Position numbers and translations under genes: made by a program. 64,000 nucleotides of DNA, from assembly GCA_900542015.1 (NCBI GenBank), contig UQLY01000003.1, positions 167,853 through 231,852 on the forward strand, read 5' to 3'. The stretch is from an uncultured Lachnospiraceae bacterium. Its GTDB lineage: Bacteria > Bacillota > Clostridia > Lachnospirales > Lachnospiraceae. Positions 7,670-15,307 of the stretch are shown piece by piece. The notes beneath the pieces were generated by a model. The model was not told the origin of the DNA and did not search any database. It saw only the letters and a program-made list of their open reading frames with translations. The first letter of the stretch is position 1. Each line of letters begins with the position of its first letter.

Positions 7670-8251
7670 TTATCTCGCCCCTTTATCTCTGCTATGGTAA
7701 TTCCTTTGTGTATGCTGCTGATCAGCTTCTCTTTGATATATCCGTAATCTTTCTTCAAAGGTTGCTTTTGGTGGTGTTTTCTCCCCATAGTTTTCTTCCC
7801 ATGTGGCAACATCCATCTGATACTTATACGTGGCATCCTGAGCGATTTTAATTGCATTATAGAATTGCTGTACAGTATCGAATCCATATCTTTTTACAAT
7901 ACCGGATAATCCCGATTTGAGAATATCTATTTCCTCATTCTTTCGCTCAATCTTACTGTCAAGCTCCCTCTTCTTGGTTAGTCTTGAAATACCGTGCAAA
8001 TCGTCTCGTTCTATCTCCAGCAAATTCCTCTCATGCTCTGCTTTGAAGATTATTTCGTTTTGCTTATCCAGTTCATTCTTAATTCGCTGTAACTTTGGAT
8101 AAACAGCTGCATCCGGTGGCATGGCAGGTTTGGGTGGTATCTGCGGTTTGTGCGGTTCTGTAACCTCTTTATTTTCAACAGTTGGAACAATCGCAATGCC
8201 TGGCGTCGATACTACTTCCTCAGCATATAGTGCTTCCTCCTCTCGTAAATG
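7670..8251 (-). pseudogene. Truncated relaxase (mobilisation protein) C-terminal remnant (copy 2)
   Basis: An open minus-strand frame of about 193 codons lacks a start: an in-frame TAA lies at 8254-8252 and no suitable ATG follows with a ribosome site. It reads EEEALYAEEVVSTPG, a Pro-rich linker (PHKPQIPPKPAMPPDAAVYP), then a long charged coiled coil (IKNELDKQNEIIFKAEHERN, RELDSKIERKNEEIDILKSG) and the tail VATWEENYGEKTPPKATFEE. This is the usual C-terminal tail of Mob relaxases on Firmicutes mobilisable elements. The catalytic N-terminal nuclease domain is gone, so the island cannot start its own transfer with this protein. Confidence 0.7.
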
Positions 8252-8290
8252 TTACTTAGGGGAAAGAGGTGGAAGGATTATATAAGTGAG

Positions 8291-8407
8291 CGGATAGCTT
8301 AGGCTATCTGGTTACGAACATTATGCCGTATCCGGCATGAAAAGCTCGATGCAATCGAGAAATACCCAGAGTACAAATCGAAGATTTGTGCGAAGGGTGT
8401 ATTTCGC
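8291..8407. repeat. Array of four short perfect hairpins next to relaxase remnant
   Basis: Four consecutive inverted repeats with 6-bp perfect cores: GATAGC-TTAG-GCTATC (8293-8308), ATGCCG-TATC-CGGCAT (8323-8338), CTCGAT-GCA-ATCGAG (8345-8359) and CAAATC-GAA-GATTTG (8374-8388, extendable to 9 bp with a wobble). A competing GCGAA/TTCGC pair (8390-8407) follows, and then a tandem GCTCTCAAAC repeat. There is no gene. Position upstream of the relaxase fragment suggests an oriT, single-strand origin or structured RNA. Which one is not decidable from the sequence. Confidence 0.6.
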
Positions 8408-8536
8408 TCTCAAACGCTCTCAAACGCCGAGGGCTTGTTAAAAAATTAGTACATGAAAATATACATTGTTTTTTACATAACTTTTTGGCTATCACACATC
8501 TATCATCTTCCTATCCTCATTCCCTGAAAATTCCGG

Positions 8537-8565
8537 TTGATACCAGAGAAAGCACATGATATAAT
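8537..8565 (+). promoter_or_regulatory. Promoter of candidate small RNA
   Basis: TTGATA (8537-8542), a 17-base spacer and TATAAT (8560-8565), pointing right toward a short stretch that ends in a terminator only about 75 bases later. No ORF fits in between. Confidence 0.75.
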
Positions 8566-8571
8566 CTATTT

Positions 8572-8641
8572 GCGTGTAGGTATATCATGGCTTCGGTCTG
8601 ATACATACCATTGGGGCGGTTTCATAGGAAGCCGCCCTTTT
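8572..8641 (+). ncRNA. Candidate small RNA convergent with xis
   Basis: A strong promoter just upstream and a terminator at its end delimit a transcript of about 70 nt. The 5' half can fold into a hairpin (GGTAT..ATCA..GGC with TTCG tetraloop, partner GTC..TGAT..ATACC). The 3' half is the terminator hairpin. The last bases overlap the 3' end of the convergent xis gene by two. It could act as an antisense or counter-transcript regulator of excision or mobilisation. No known RNA family is recognised. Confidence 0.55.
8614..8641 (+). terminator. Terminator of candidate small RNA
   Basis: A 10-bp stem GGGCGGTTTC / GAAGCCGCCC (one G-U pair) with loop ATAG, followed by TTTT. It overlaps the end of the xis coding sequence on the opposite strand. 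Confidence 0.8.
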
Positions 8642-8870
8642 AAGTTGTCACTTTTCGTGCGACAGCTTTGACAGTATTCTTATCTCTCAAGTCCCTGCCT
8701 TCATTGGCTTCCATAAACGTTTCCAGTATATCGGTTTTGATAAGAACCTTTCTTCCTACCCGGAGTACCGGAAGTTTCTTCCATTCCACCAGATTCCGGA
8801 GAGTGTTTCTCCCGATACCTGTGTAGTCAGCAGCTTCCTCTATGGATAAGGCAATCTTCGTTTCTGTCAT
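8640..8870 (-). CDS. xis: Excisionase-like DNA-binding protein
   Basis: A 76-residue protein of the MerR-like HTH_17/excisionase type: IALSIEEAADYTGIGRNTLR, then VEWKKLPVLRVGRKVLIKTD (the wing), and ILETFMEANEG. It should bend DNA at the attachment sites and favour excision by the integrase encoded 0.9 kb to the right. A very strong AAGGAGGTG site sets the start at 8870; the longer frame with MQGGDS is rejected. Its promoter faces that of the XRE repressor across an operator region, the usual switch layout of Tn916-like integration modules. Confidence 0.88.
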   Translation of the reverse strand: MTETKIALSIEEAADYTGIGRNTLRNLVEWKKLPVLRVGRKVLIKTDILETFMEANEGRDLRDKNTVKAVARKVTT

Positions 8871-8888
8871 TGAATCACCTCCTTGCAA

Positions 8889-8903
8889 ATCGCATTATGC
8901 AAT
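8889..8903. promoter_or_regulatory. Operator candidate in the xis leader
   Basis: ATCGCAT-T-ATGCAAT is a 7-1-7 palindrome with one mismatch. It shares the GCAT/TTGCA words with a second palindrome near the repressor promoter, so both may be sites for the XRE repressor. It lies between the xis promoter and its ribosome site. Confidence 0.5.
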
Positions 8904-8918
8904 TTCTGTAGTAGTGAT

Positions 8919-8947
8919 ACTATAACGCTTTTATATCTTCTTGTCAA
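8919..8947 (-). promoter_or_regulatory. xis promoter
   Basis: On the minus strand TTGACA (8947-8942), a 17-base spacer and TATAGT (8924-8919), about 50 bases before the xis start. Confidence 0.8.
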
Positions 8948-8978
8948 GCATTACGAAATCCAAAAAACAATTATTGAC

Positions 8979-9014
8979 TTGCATATTGCAATTATAAAAG
9001 GCATGTGATATAGT
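8979..9014 (+). promoter_or_regulatory. Repressor promoter with overlapping operator
   Basis: TTGCAA (8986-8991), a 17-base spacer and TATAGT (9009-9014) precede the XRE repressor gene. The -35 box lies inside the palindrome TTGCA-TAT-TGCAA (8979-8991), so a bound repressor would cover it. Autoregulation is the simplest reading. Confidence 0.6.
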
Positions 9015-9045
9015 AGTACCATACCGAAAAAGGAGGCGTACCAAT

Positions 9046-9663
9046 ATGAAAGATAAAGAGTTACGCAAGCTAATCGGTAGCAGGGCAAAACAGCGAAGAT
9101 TGGAGCTTGATTTGAAACAGCCTTATATTGCAGAGAAGATGGGAGTAACTCCCTCTACTATCCAAAGATATGAGGCAGGTACAATCGACAATACCAAGAA
9201 GCTGGTGCTGGATGGTCTTTCAGAGGCACTTCATGTATCTGTGGAATGGCTCAAAGGAGAAACCGATGAATACGAAACAGACATTACGGATAAGAAAGAA
9301 TTACAGATTCGTGATGCAATGAGCAGTATTCTAAACCGACTTCCCTTTGACCTAAGTAATGAGGAAGCTGATTTCTCGAAAGACTTATTGCTACTGATAT
9401 TACAGGAATATGAGTTGTTTATGGATTCATTCCAGTATGCCTGTAAGAATTTCAAAGGCAATACGGAAAATGCGGACATAGCAGCCACAATGGGGTTTGA
9501 ATCAAACCAAGAGTACAATGAGATAATGTTTCTTCGGGAGATTACCCATTCTGTCAATGCCTTTAATGACATGGCAGATGTGATAAGACTCTATTCCAAA
9601 AAACCGGAGACGGCTACACAAAGGCTTGCAAATCTTTTAGCGGATGATTCCGAATCGGTATAG
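9046..9663 (+). CDS. XRE/cI-type repressor of the integration module
   Basis: A 205-residue protein with an N-terminal Cro/cI HTH: IGSRAKQRRLELDLKQPYIA, then MGVTPSTIQRYEAGTIDN. A C-terminal part of about 130 residues is acidic and helical (LLLLILQEYELFMDSFQYAC), without a LexA-type protease signature. An AAAGGAGG site lies 9 bases before the ATG. It faces xis across shared operators and precedes int by 86 bases. It is probably the element repressor keeping xis, and perhaps int, silent; the inducing signal is not visible. Confidence 0.85.
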   Translation: MKDKELRKLIGSRAKQRRLELDLKQPYIAEKMGVTPSTIQRYEAGTIDNTKKLVLDGLSEALHVSVEWLKGETDEYETDITDKKELQIRDAMSSILNRLPFDLSNEEADFSKDLLLLILQEYELFMDSFQYACKNFKGNTENADIAATMGFESNQEYNEIMFLREITHSVNAFNDMADVIRLYSKKPETATQRLANLLADDSESV

Positions 9664-9749
9664 TTAGACAACCGGAGTTATGATATACTTACACGCAAGA
9701 AGCATTTCATCAGTTCCGATTGTCTGATATCGAAAGGAGACACACGATT

Positions 9750-11042
9750 ATGGCAAAAGGATCTGTAAGAAAAAAAGGAAAGAAATGGTACTACCGCTTC
9801 TATGTGGAGGATGCAAGTGGCAATCTGGTACAGAAGGAATTTGCGGGAACAGAAAGTAAAAGTGAAACAGAAAAGCTGTTAAGACAGGCAATGGAGGATT
9901 ACGAAAGTAAGAAGTTCATTGCAAAGGCTGACAACATTACCCTCGGAGAACTGCTCGACATTTGGGCAGAGGAAGAACTAAAGGTCGGCACATTAAGCAA
10001 TGGAACTGTTGGTAATTATCTTCAGGCGGTCAATCGGATTAAGCAACACCCTATCAATGACCGAAAGCTGAAAACAGTCACTTCGGAGCATTTGCAACAG
10101 TTTATGGATTTGCTTACCTTTGGTGGAACAGCCGGTAGCTTTATTTCCAAAGGCTACACAAAGGATTATGTGCATTCCTACTCTGCTGTGTTACAGCAGG
10201 CATTTCGCTTTGCAGTATTTCCAAAACAGTGGATTACCTTTAATCCCATGCAGTATGTGGTGTTAAAGCGAAAGACGGAAAATGTGAATTTATTTGCAGA
10301 GGACGATGCCGAAGATGTGAATGCCAAACCGCTTACCCACGAAACGTATCAGAAGCTGTTGGAACAGCTTGGCAAAAGAAGTAAGGATGCAATCCTTCCG
10401 GTTCAGATAGCTTATTTTACCGGGCTACGGCTCGGAGAAGTTGCAGGACTGACTTGGCAGGATATTAACCTTGAGGAACAGTATCTTACTGTAAGGCGAA
10501 GTGTCCGCTACAACGGAGCAAGACACAAAACAGAAATTGGTCCTACAAAACGGAAAAAGGTGCGTGTGGTGGATTTTGGCGATACTCTCGCCGGAATCCT
10601 AAAGACAGCCAAAAAGGAACAGCACAAGCAGCGTTTTCAGTACGGACAACTGTACCACAGAAACTATTACAAAGAGGTTCGGGAAAAGAATCGTGTGCAT
10701 TATGAATATTATAATCTTGATGGCACTCAGGAAGTACCGATGGATTATACAGAAATCTTCTTTGTATGTTTAAGGTCAGATGGGTGTCTGGAACTTCCAA
10801 GCACAGTAGAAACAGCCTGCAGGAGTGCCAGCAGGAAAGTACCTGAGTTGGAAGGCTTTCACTTCCACACATTAAGGCATACCTACACCACCAATCTTCT
10901 GTCAAACGGAGCACAGCCAAAGGATGTCCAGGAGTTGTTGGGACATTCCGATGTTAGTACCACAATGAATGTTTACGCTCACGCAACGAGGGAAGCAAAG
11001 CGAAATTCCGCAAGACTTCTGGATAAGGTTGCAGGGCAATAA
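9750..11042 (+). CDS. int: Tyrosine recombinase (integrase), Tn916/phage type
   Basis: A 430-residue integrase. The N-terminal arm-binding domain (SVRKKGKKWYYRFYVEDASG) is an AP2-like three-strand fold. The SAM-like core-binding domain (about 60-170, ITLGELLDIWAEEELKVG) follows, then the catalytic domain. Catalytic residues are seen in YFTGLRLGEVAGLTWQDINL (Arg), FHFHTLRHTYTTNLLSNGAQ (His-x-x-Arg) and ELLGHSDVSTTMNVYAHATR (His and the nucleophile Tyr). It is full length and intact. The ATG has AAAGGAGA 10 bases upstream; the ten extra residues of the longer frame are not part of the family. It should integrate or excise the surrounding element together with Xis. Confidence 0.95.
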   Translation: MAKGSVRKKGKKWYYRFYVEDASGNLVQKEFAGTESKSETEKLLRQAMEDYESKKFIAKADNITLGELLDIWAEEELKVGTLSNGTVGNYLQAVNRIKQHPINDRKLKTVTSEHLQQFMDLLTFGGTAGSFISKGYTKDYVHSYSAVLQQAFRFAVFPKQWITFNPMQYVVLKRKTENVNLFAEDDAEDVNAKPLTHETYQKLLEQLGKRSKDAILPVQIAYFTGLRLGEVAGLTWQDINLEEQYLTVRRSVRYNGARHKTEIGPTKRKKVRVVDFGDTLAGILKTAKKEQHKQRFQYGQLYHRNYYKEVREKNRVHYEYYNLDGTQEVPMDYTEIFFVCLRSDGCLELPSTVETACRSASRKVPELEGFHFHTLRHTYTTNLLSNGAQPKDVQELLGHSDVSTTMNVYAHATREAKRNSARLLDKVAGQ

Positions 11043-11049
11043 ACAAAGA

Positions 11050-11090
11050 TTTCCCTTGTAAGTTACCCATAAGGGCAAAAACAAGGGAAA
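11050..11090. repeat. Nested inverted repeat directly after int
   Basis: TTTCCCTTG ... CAAGGGAAA is a perfect 9-bp inverted repeat enclosing CCC-ATAA-GGG. It begins 8 bases after the integrase stop and has no T-run. Its words recur at 4408-4487. Arm-type recombinase sites next to the attachment site, or int mRNA 3' protection, are possible. Confidence 0.45.
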
Positions 11091-11312
11091 ATACATACAA
11101 GTTCACGATTCGAGGCTCTGAAAGCCTTGAAAAATAAGGAAAGTTAGTTGGATTGATAAACAACTCTCGATTTATCAAAATGAATTATACCATAATCTGT
11201 TTAATAGTACCATTTTTTGATAATATTTTTACCCGTCTATATAATGTAATGTATCGTAGATACTGGATAATGTCCCGTTTTCTCAATTTTTATATAGGAT
11301 AGGCAGAGGTGT

Positions 11313-11367
11313 ACGGATTTATTTACCTTATCCACTAATAATTAACATGTAAATAATATAAATCCGT
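11313..11367. repeat. Inverted repeat in gene-free stretch after int
   Basis: ACGGATTTAT ... ATAAATCCGT (perfect 10 bp, extendable past a bulge with TTAC/GTAA) in the 490-base gene-free stretch between int and the Fic gene. No T-run and no ORF. Function is unknown; a structure near the element end is possible. Confidence 0.45.
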
Positions 11368-11533
11368 TTTGAATCTTGTAGAAAGGGAACTGTCGGAAAC
11401 CAATAATCTCTTTTTCTTTTTTATAAAAAGAAGTGACTTAGAATATGAGGAATAGTATAATATGAACAGATATTTTGAGAATAAGCAGGAATGATTAGAT
11501 ATGATTTTGGGGTAGAGGGTATTATATTATATT

Positions 11534-12343
11534 ATGAAAGAAAATGAAATTGTCCTTTTTACAGACGATAAAATAGAATTGGAGGTTCCAATTACTCCAG
11601 ATCAGGAAACTGTATGGTTGACGCAAGAACAGATGTCCATACTATTTGATACAGCACGTTCTTCCATAGCATATCACATTGGCAACATATTTAAAGAAGG
11701 GGAACTAGATAAAAATACTTCTGTCGAAATTTTCGACAGAAGTGAAAATAAAGCATCCAGACCGCCTAAATATTATAATCTGGATGTGATTATATCAGTA
11801 GGGTATAGAGTGAAATCTAAGCGAGGCGTTGCTTTTAGAAAATGGGCGAATGCTGTATTAAAAAAATACATAATCAAAGGCTATGCGGTAAATCATAATC
11901 GTATGAATCAGCTAAATGAGGTAATACGAGTTATGAAGAGAGTAGAAAGCAACCTTGATACTAAGCAAGTGCTGACGGTAGTAGAAAGGTATAATCAGGC
12001 ATTGGAATTGTTGGATGCTTATGATCATCAGAATATGGAACGTCCGAAAGGAAATAAGGCAACATATATTCTGACTTATGAGGAATGTAGAAAAGTTATT
12101 GATAATATGAAATTTGGAGATAGTAGTTCTTTATTTGGTAATGAAAAGGATGATTCTTTCAAGGGAAGCATCGGGGCAATTTATCAAAGTTTTGCGGGAG
12201 AAGATTTGTATCCCACTTTGGAGGAAAAGGCGGCAAATTTATTATATTTTGTCACTAAGAATCACAGTTTTTTTGATGGAAATAAGAGAATTGCAGCATC
12301 GGTCACGAAAGCGTGTTTCCGTGATCGATGCTGCAATTTATAA
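11534..12343 (+). pseudogene. RhuM/Fic (death-on-curing) family protein, 3'-truncated
   Basis: The remaining 269 codons start MKENEIVLFTDDKIELEVPI. The N-terminal RhuM-like domain (VWLTQEQMSILFDTARSSIA, YNLDVIISVGYRVKSKRGVA) is followed by a linker and a Fic/Doc domain with the active-site start HSFFDGNKRIAAS. Intact relatives continue for roughly 60 residues, including the rest of the catalytic loop and the last helices. Here the frame runs into a palindromic repeat (12289-12338) and stops. The AMPylation core motif HxFxxGNxR is present but the domain cannot fold fully, so it is probably inactive. No good ribosome site is seen. It marks the right end of the mobile island. Confidence 0.75.
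12289..12338 (-). repeat. Palindromic repeat family, copy F (short form)
   Basis: A 19-bp stem with one G-T pair (AATTGCAGCATCGGTCACG and its near complement) around a 12-base loop. Read on the minus strand it shows the family core TCACGGAAACACGCTTTCG. One stem arm is still Fic coding sequence (the RIAAS codons), so the other arm looks like an inverted copy of the gene next to it. It also lies just downstream of the minus-strand ferritin-like gene, where a terminator is expected. Confidence 0.75.
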
Positions 12344-12363
12344 ATGCAACAGCCCTACCTTTT

Positions 12364-12909
12364 TTATTCCATCAATGCCCTTAAAAGCATAATATGGTAT
12401 TCCTCATCCTGAATGATTCTGGCGAGTACGGCGCCCACATATTCATCCTGAATGTTCCTTATGTGCATTTTGTACTGGTTGATCGCCGCCTGTTCATCTT
12501 CAATTCCGGATTGCAGGATGCTTCTTGTATTTTCAGGGGATTTCAGATATTCGGGCGTCCACATCAAACGTTTTCCGTTGTTCTGCCTTGCAATAAAATC
12601 AACGTTTCCGCCCAACAGAACAATCAATTCGCCTAATTTCTGAAGATGTATCATTTCCGCCATTGCAATGCCTAAAATGGTTTTTGCGACCGCACATTTT
12701 TCACGGGACAGGCGGCTTTCATCCGTGATATATTGTGTAATTGCAGACATTTCCGACACGGGACCGCAATAGTCAAAGCTCAGAATATTGGCGTACATCC
12801 TGTTTTTTTCCCTGACCTGTATGGGCGGGTAGGGCAGCTCCATCATAATAGGCGATACACCCATAAAATTACAGGTATTGACAAACATATTATCATTTTC
12901 TTGCATCAT
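12364..12909 (-). CDS. Ferritin-like (rubrerythrin/bacterioferritin-type) protein
   Basis: A 181-residue helical protein. Two helix pairs carry diiron-type ligands: GPVSEMSAITQYITDESRLS and IAMAEMIHLQKLGELIVLLG (E..E-x-x-H), then GIEDEQAAINQYKMHIRNIQ and IIQDEEYHIMLLRALME (E..E-x-x-H). There is no rubredoxin domain. This pattern fits ferritin-like proteins of clostridia that bind iron or manganese. A detox or metal-storage role is inferred. It converges with the reverse rubrerythrin gene if the 8.4-kb island is removed, so both may have been neighbours. An AGGAACC site precedes the paired ATGs. Confidence 0.8.
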   Translation of the reverse strand: MMQENDNMFVNTCNFMGVSPIMMELPYPPIQVREKNRMYANILSFDYCGPVSEMSAITQYITDESRLSREKCAVAKTILGIAMAEMIHLQKLGELIVLLGGNVDFIARQNNGKRLMWTPEYLKSPENTRSILQSGIEDEQAAINQYKMHIRNIQDEYVGAVLARIIQDEEYHIMLLRALME

Positions 12910-12954
12910 GTGATCGGTTCCTATGATCCTTCTTTATGATAATATATTTCGATT

Positions 12955-14430
12955 TTATTTTCGTATGCTTAATATTTTTCCCGCCCGATAATAGGAAAAG
13001 TTAAAGTCCAAAATTCCCATATCCTCATATTCCGTCCATGGATTTCTCCACGCATATTGCGTATCGGCTTCTTCCAAAAACACCCCTGCCTCTTCCATTG
13101 CGGGCACCGCATCGGCGCTCAGGGTATAAAGATACGCCTGATCCGCCAATTCTTCCTGGCTCAGATTGTATTTTGCAATCCAATAATCCGGTCTTGCCAG
13201 AGAAAATCCGATATATAATACCGTTACGACGACCATTGCATAAGAAAAAAGAGGAAAATCGGTTCGATAAACGGTAACCATACATCCGATTAACAGCAGG
13301 CTGATGACCACCAACGCCCATAAAACCAGCACTCTTAAAAAGGTCAGTTGATAAGTCTGTACATACAGGATCATCCTCATTGCCGACGAAGCGATCATAA
13401 TAAAGGTACAGCAGGAAAAAACCGTCATAATGACCTTTAATATCCGGTTTTCCCGGAATCTTGCAATACAGATTAAAACAATTACCAGATTGATCATGCA
13501 GACAAACAACAGTTGGAAAAATCCCTCTCTTGCATATCCCGCATAAGTGTATCCGTCCGGCAGACGAAAGCCGCCGATAAATAAGTAGGAGATCTGAATA
13601 ACGGAAAAAATCAGGTATACCATCGTAATGATCGACAGAAAGGTAATCGCCGTTATAGGTTCCCATTTCTTTTTTTCCGCCGTTTCATCCGCAATTTTCC
13701 CTTCCGCAAAATAGGAAAGCAGACTGTAAGAGCCGACGATCCCCAGAACAATCAACAGCAATAAATAAAAGGGTCTTTCCGGCATACGGATATTGGAAAA
13801 CAATTCCTCGAACAAATTGCGGAATACCGCGTCCGCGCTTACCAGCAGACTGACAATCACAAGCAGAAGCGGGATGGAAATAAAAATACCAAGCCAGATG
13901 TATTTCGCCTTGCTGTTTTTATCCTTCTCCTTCGCACCGCCTTCAAAGTAAGCGGCTGCATCCATATAAAGATGCCTGCAGTATCCTACGGAAAGAATGG
14001 GCGCCAAAAATATTTCCTGTAAATATTTCCCGAATCCCCATTTCTTTGTATTACAGAAATGAGTAAACAGGAAACTTAAAATCAATAAAATGATGCCGCA
14101 GGTGTTAAAGAAAACCAGCACCCGGCTCCCCGTCAGGCAACTGCTGACGCTTAAAATCTCCCATGCCGCAAAATAAAACAGGGCGCTTGTTTTTGTTGTA
14201 ATAGCAAGCTGACGGAAACCAAGCATAAACAGTATCATCGTTGCCACGCCTAAAACCGGCATTGTAATTCCGTGGAAGCCTTTATACAGACAGACTGTAA
14301 ATAAAATACCGTAGATCAGACAGCCCGGTCCGAAGAACTGAAACTTCTGCCTCAATTTGCTTTCTTCTTTTGATTTTATATCCAAAACCGGCTGCGGATT
14401 GTTTATACTTTCCGTAATAACCTCGTTCAT
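12955..14430 (-). CDS. DUF4173 multi-pass membrane protein
   Basis: A 491-residue protein with about 12 transmembrane segments after a charged cytoplasmic N-terminus (residues 1-30). The conserved end motif SLARPDYWIAKYNLS, followed by a soluble tail (YLYTLSADAVPAMEEAGVFL), is what I know from DUF4173. Its function is unknown. It is the last gene of a three-gene minus-strand unit with an XRE regulator (17 bases upstream) and a DUF2975 protein. This suggests a membrane system whose small regulator is linked to it. GGGAG precedes the ATG. Confidence 0.8.
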   Translation of the reverse strand: MNEVITESINNPQPVLDIKSKEESKLRQKFQFFGPGCLIYGILFTVCLYKGFHGITMPVLGVATMILFMLGFRQLAITTKTSALFYFAAWEILSVSSCLTGSRVLVFFNTCGIILLILSFLFTHFCNTKKWGFGKYLQEIFLAPILSVGYCRHLYMDAAAYFEGGAKEKDKNSKAKYIWLGIFISIPLLLVIVSLLVSADAVFRNLFEELFSNIRMPERPFYLLLLIVLGIVGSYSLLSYFAEGKIADETAEKKKWEPITAITFLSIITMVYLIFSVIQISYLFIGGFRLPDGYTYAGYAREGFFQLLFVCMINLVIVLICIARFRENRILKVIMTVFSCCTFIMIASSAMRMILYVQTYQLTFLRVLVLWALVVISLLLIGCMVTVYRTDFPLFSYAMVVVTVLYIGFSLARPDYWIAKYNLSQEELADQAYLYTLSADAVPAMEEAGVFLEEADTQYAWRNPWTEYEDMGILDFNFSYYRAGKILSIRK

Positions 14431-14447
14431 ACTCTAACGCTCCCTTC

Positions 14448-14687
14448 TTATTCTCCTTCTTGTGTAAAGTCCCCCGGGGATTCTCCGTTGGGCTGCCATT
14501 CCAAAATATCTCCCGGCTGGCAATCCAATGCCTTACAGATTTTATTCAGCGTATCGATTTTGATCGCCTTCGCTTTTCCGTTTTTCAAAATAGAGATATT
14601 TGCCATTGTAATGCCGACTTTTTCGGATAATTCTGTTACGCTCATTTTCCGTTTTGCCAGCATGACGTCTATATTTATTATAATCAT
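14448..14687 (-). CDS. YozG-like XRE-family regulator (79 aa)
   Basis: A minimal HTH protein starting MIIINIDVMLAKRKMSVTEL and continuing KVGITMANISILKNGKAKAI, then ICKALDCQPGDILEWQP. This is the HTH_26 type found in Bacillus subtilis YozG. In B. subtilis, yozG lies beside yoaS (DUF2975), and here the DUF2975 gene is 19 bases upstream. I chose the third in-frame start (ATG, 8 bases after AAGGG) over GTG and ATG codons that overlap the ribosome site. It probably regulates its own operon. Confidence 0.85.
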   Translation of the reverse strand: MIIINIDVMLAKRKMSVTELSEKVGITMANISILKNGKAKAIKIDTLNKICKALDCQPGDILEWQPNGESPGDFTQEGE

Positions 14688-14706
14688 CGTCATCACCCTT
14701 CTTACT

Positions 14707-15186
14707 TTAAATTGTCAGTTCCGTTTCTTCTTTGAGCGCGGCGGCTTTATAAACCAGATGAGATAACGCAGCGGCGGCTATTGTTACGGCAATGCCTCCG
14801 AAAACCACCAGGATACAAAGCAGAGTCAGCCCGCCGTGGTTCATATCCAAAACATAAAAAATACAGCTTCCCACAAACAGAAACAGCGAATCAAACGCTG
14901 CCAGCCCCGAAATATACTTTAACAGCCTTGCGTTAATTGCCGAAAAGGAATTGTCCTTTCCGATTTCCACGGCAATCCGATATCCGCAGATCAGCACCAG
15001 ATAACAGGGAATCGCTGTCAGCCAAATGAAAATCACCCATGATAAATAATAATATTTATACGACGGTTCATTATATAAAATTGCCTTTCCCCCTACCGGA
15101 ATAAAATACAAATAAATAACCAAGCCGCAAATCCCGATCCCGATCATTACCGCCTTTAAGGAATTTGCAAGTCCTTTTTGACTCAT
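14707..15186 (-). CDS. DUF2975 membrane protein (YoaS-like)
   Basis: A 159-residue protein with four predicted membrane segments: MIGIGICGLVIYLYFIPVGG, YYLSWVIFIWLTAIPCYLVL, ISGLAAFDSLFLFVGSCIFY and LLCILVVFGGIAVTIAAAAL. This size and layout match DUF2975. A GGAGG site sets the ATG; the 27 extra residues of the longer frame are discarded. It is the first gene of the DUF2975-XRE-DUF4173 unit. The pairing with a tiny XRE regulator is widespread in Firmicutes, but no biochemical role is known. Confidence 0.85.
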   Translation of the reverse strand: MSQKGLANSLKAVMIGIGICGLVIYLYFIPVGGKAILYNEPSYKYYYLSWVIFIWLTAIPCYLVLICGYRIAVEIGKDNSFSAINARLLKYISGLAAFDSLFLFVGSCIFYVLDMNHGGLTLLCILVVFGGIAVTIAAAALSHLVYKAAALKEETELTI

Positions 15187-15307
15187 ACTAAAACCTCCTG
15201 CATTTTTAATATCATATTTGTTTTTTCTTTTCCATAATATACCACTGTCATTTACGCATGTCAACAATTTTTTATTGATTTACAATAAATATTTAAAGAA
15301 ATACAAA

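Noticed and set aside
8406..8426. Possible CRISPR or iteron from GCTCTCAAAC repeats
   Set aside because: Only two adjacent copies without spacers; no cas genes or replication initiator in the window.
8304..8495. 63-residue minus-strand ORF through the hairpin array
   Set aside because: No ribosome site and a sequence dictated by the inverted repeats; the DNA structure is the better explanation.
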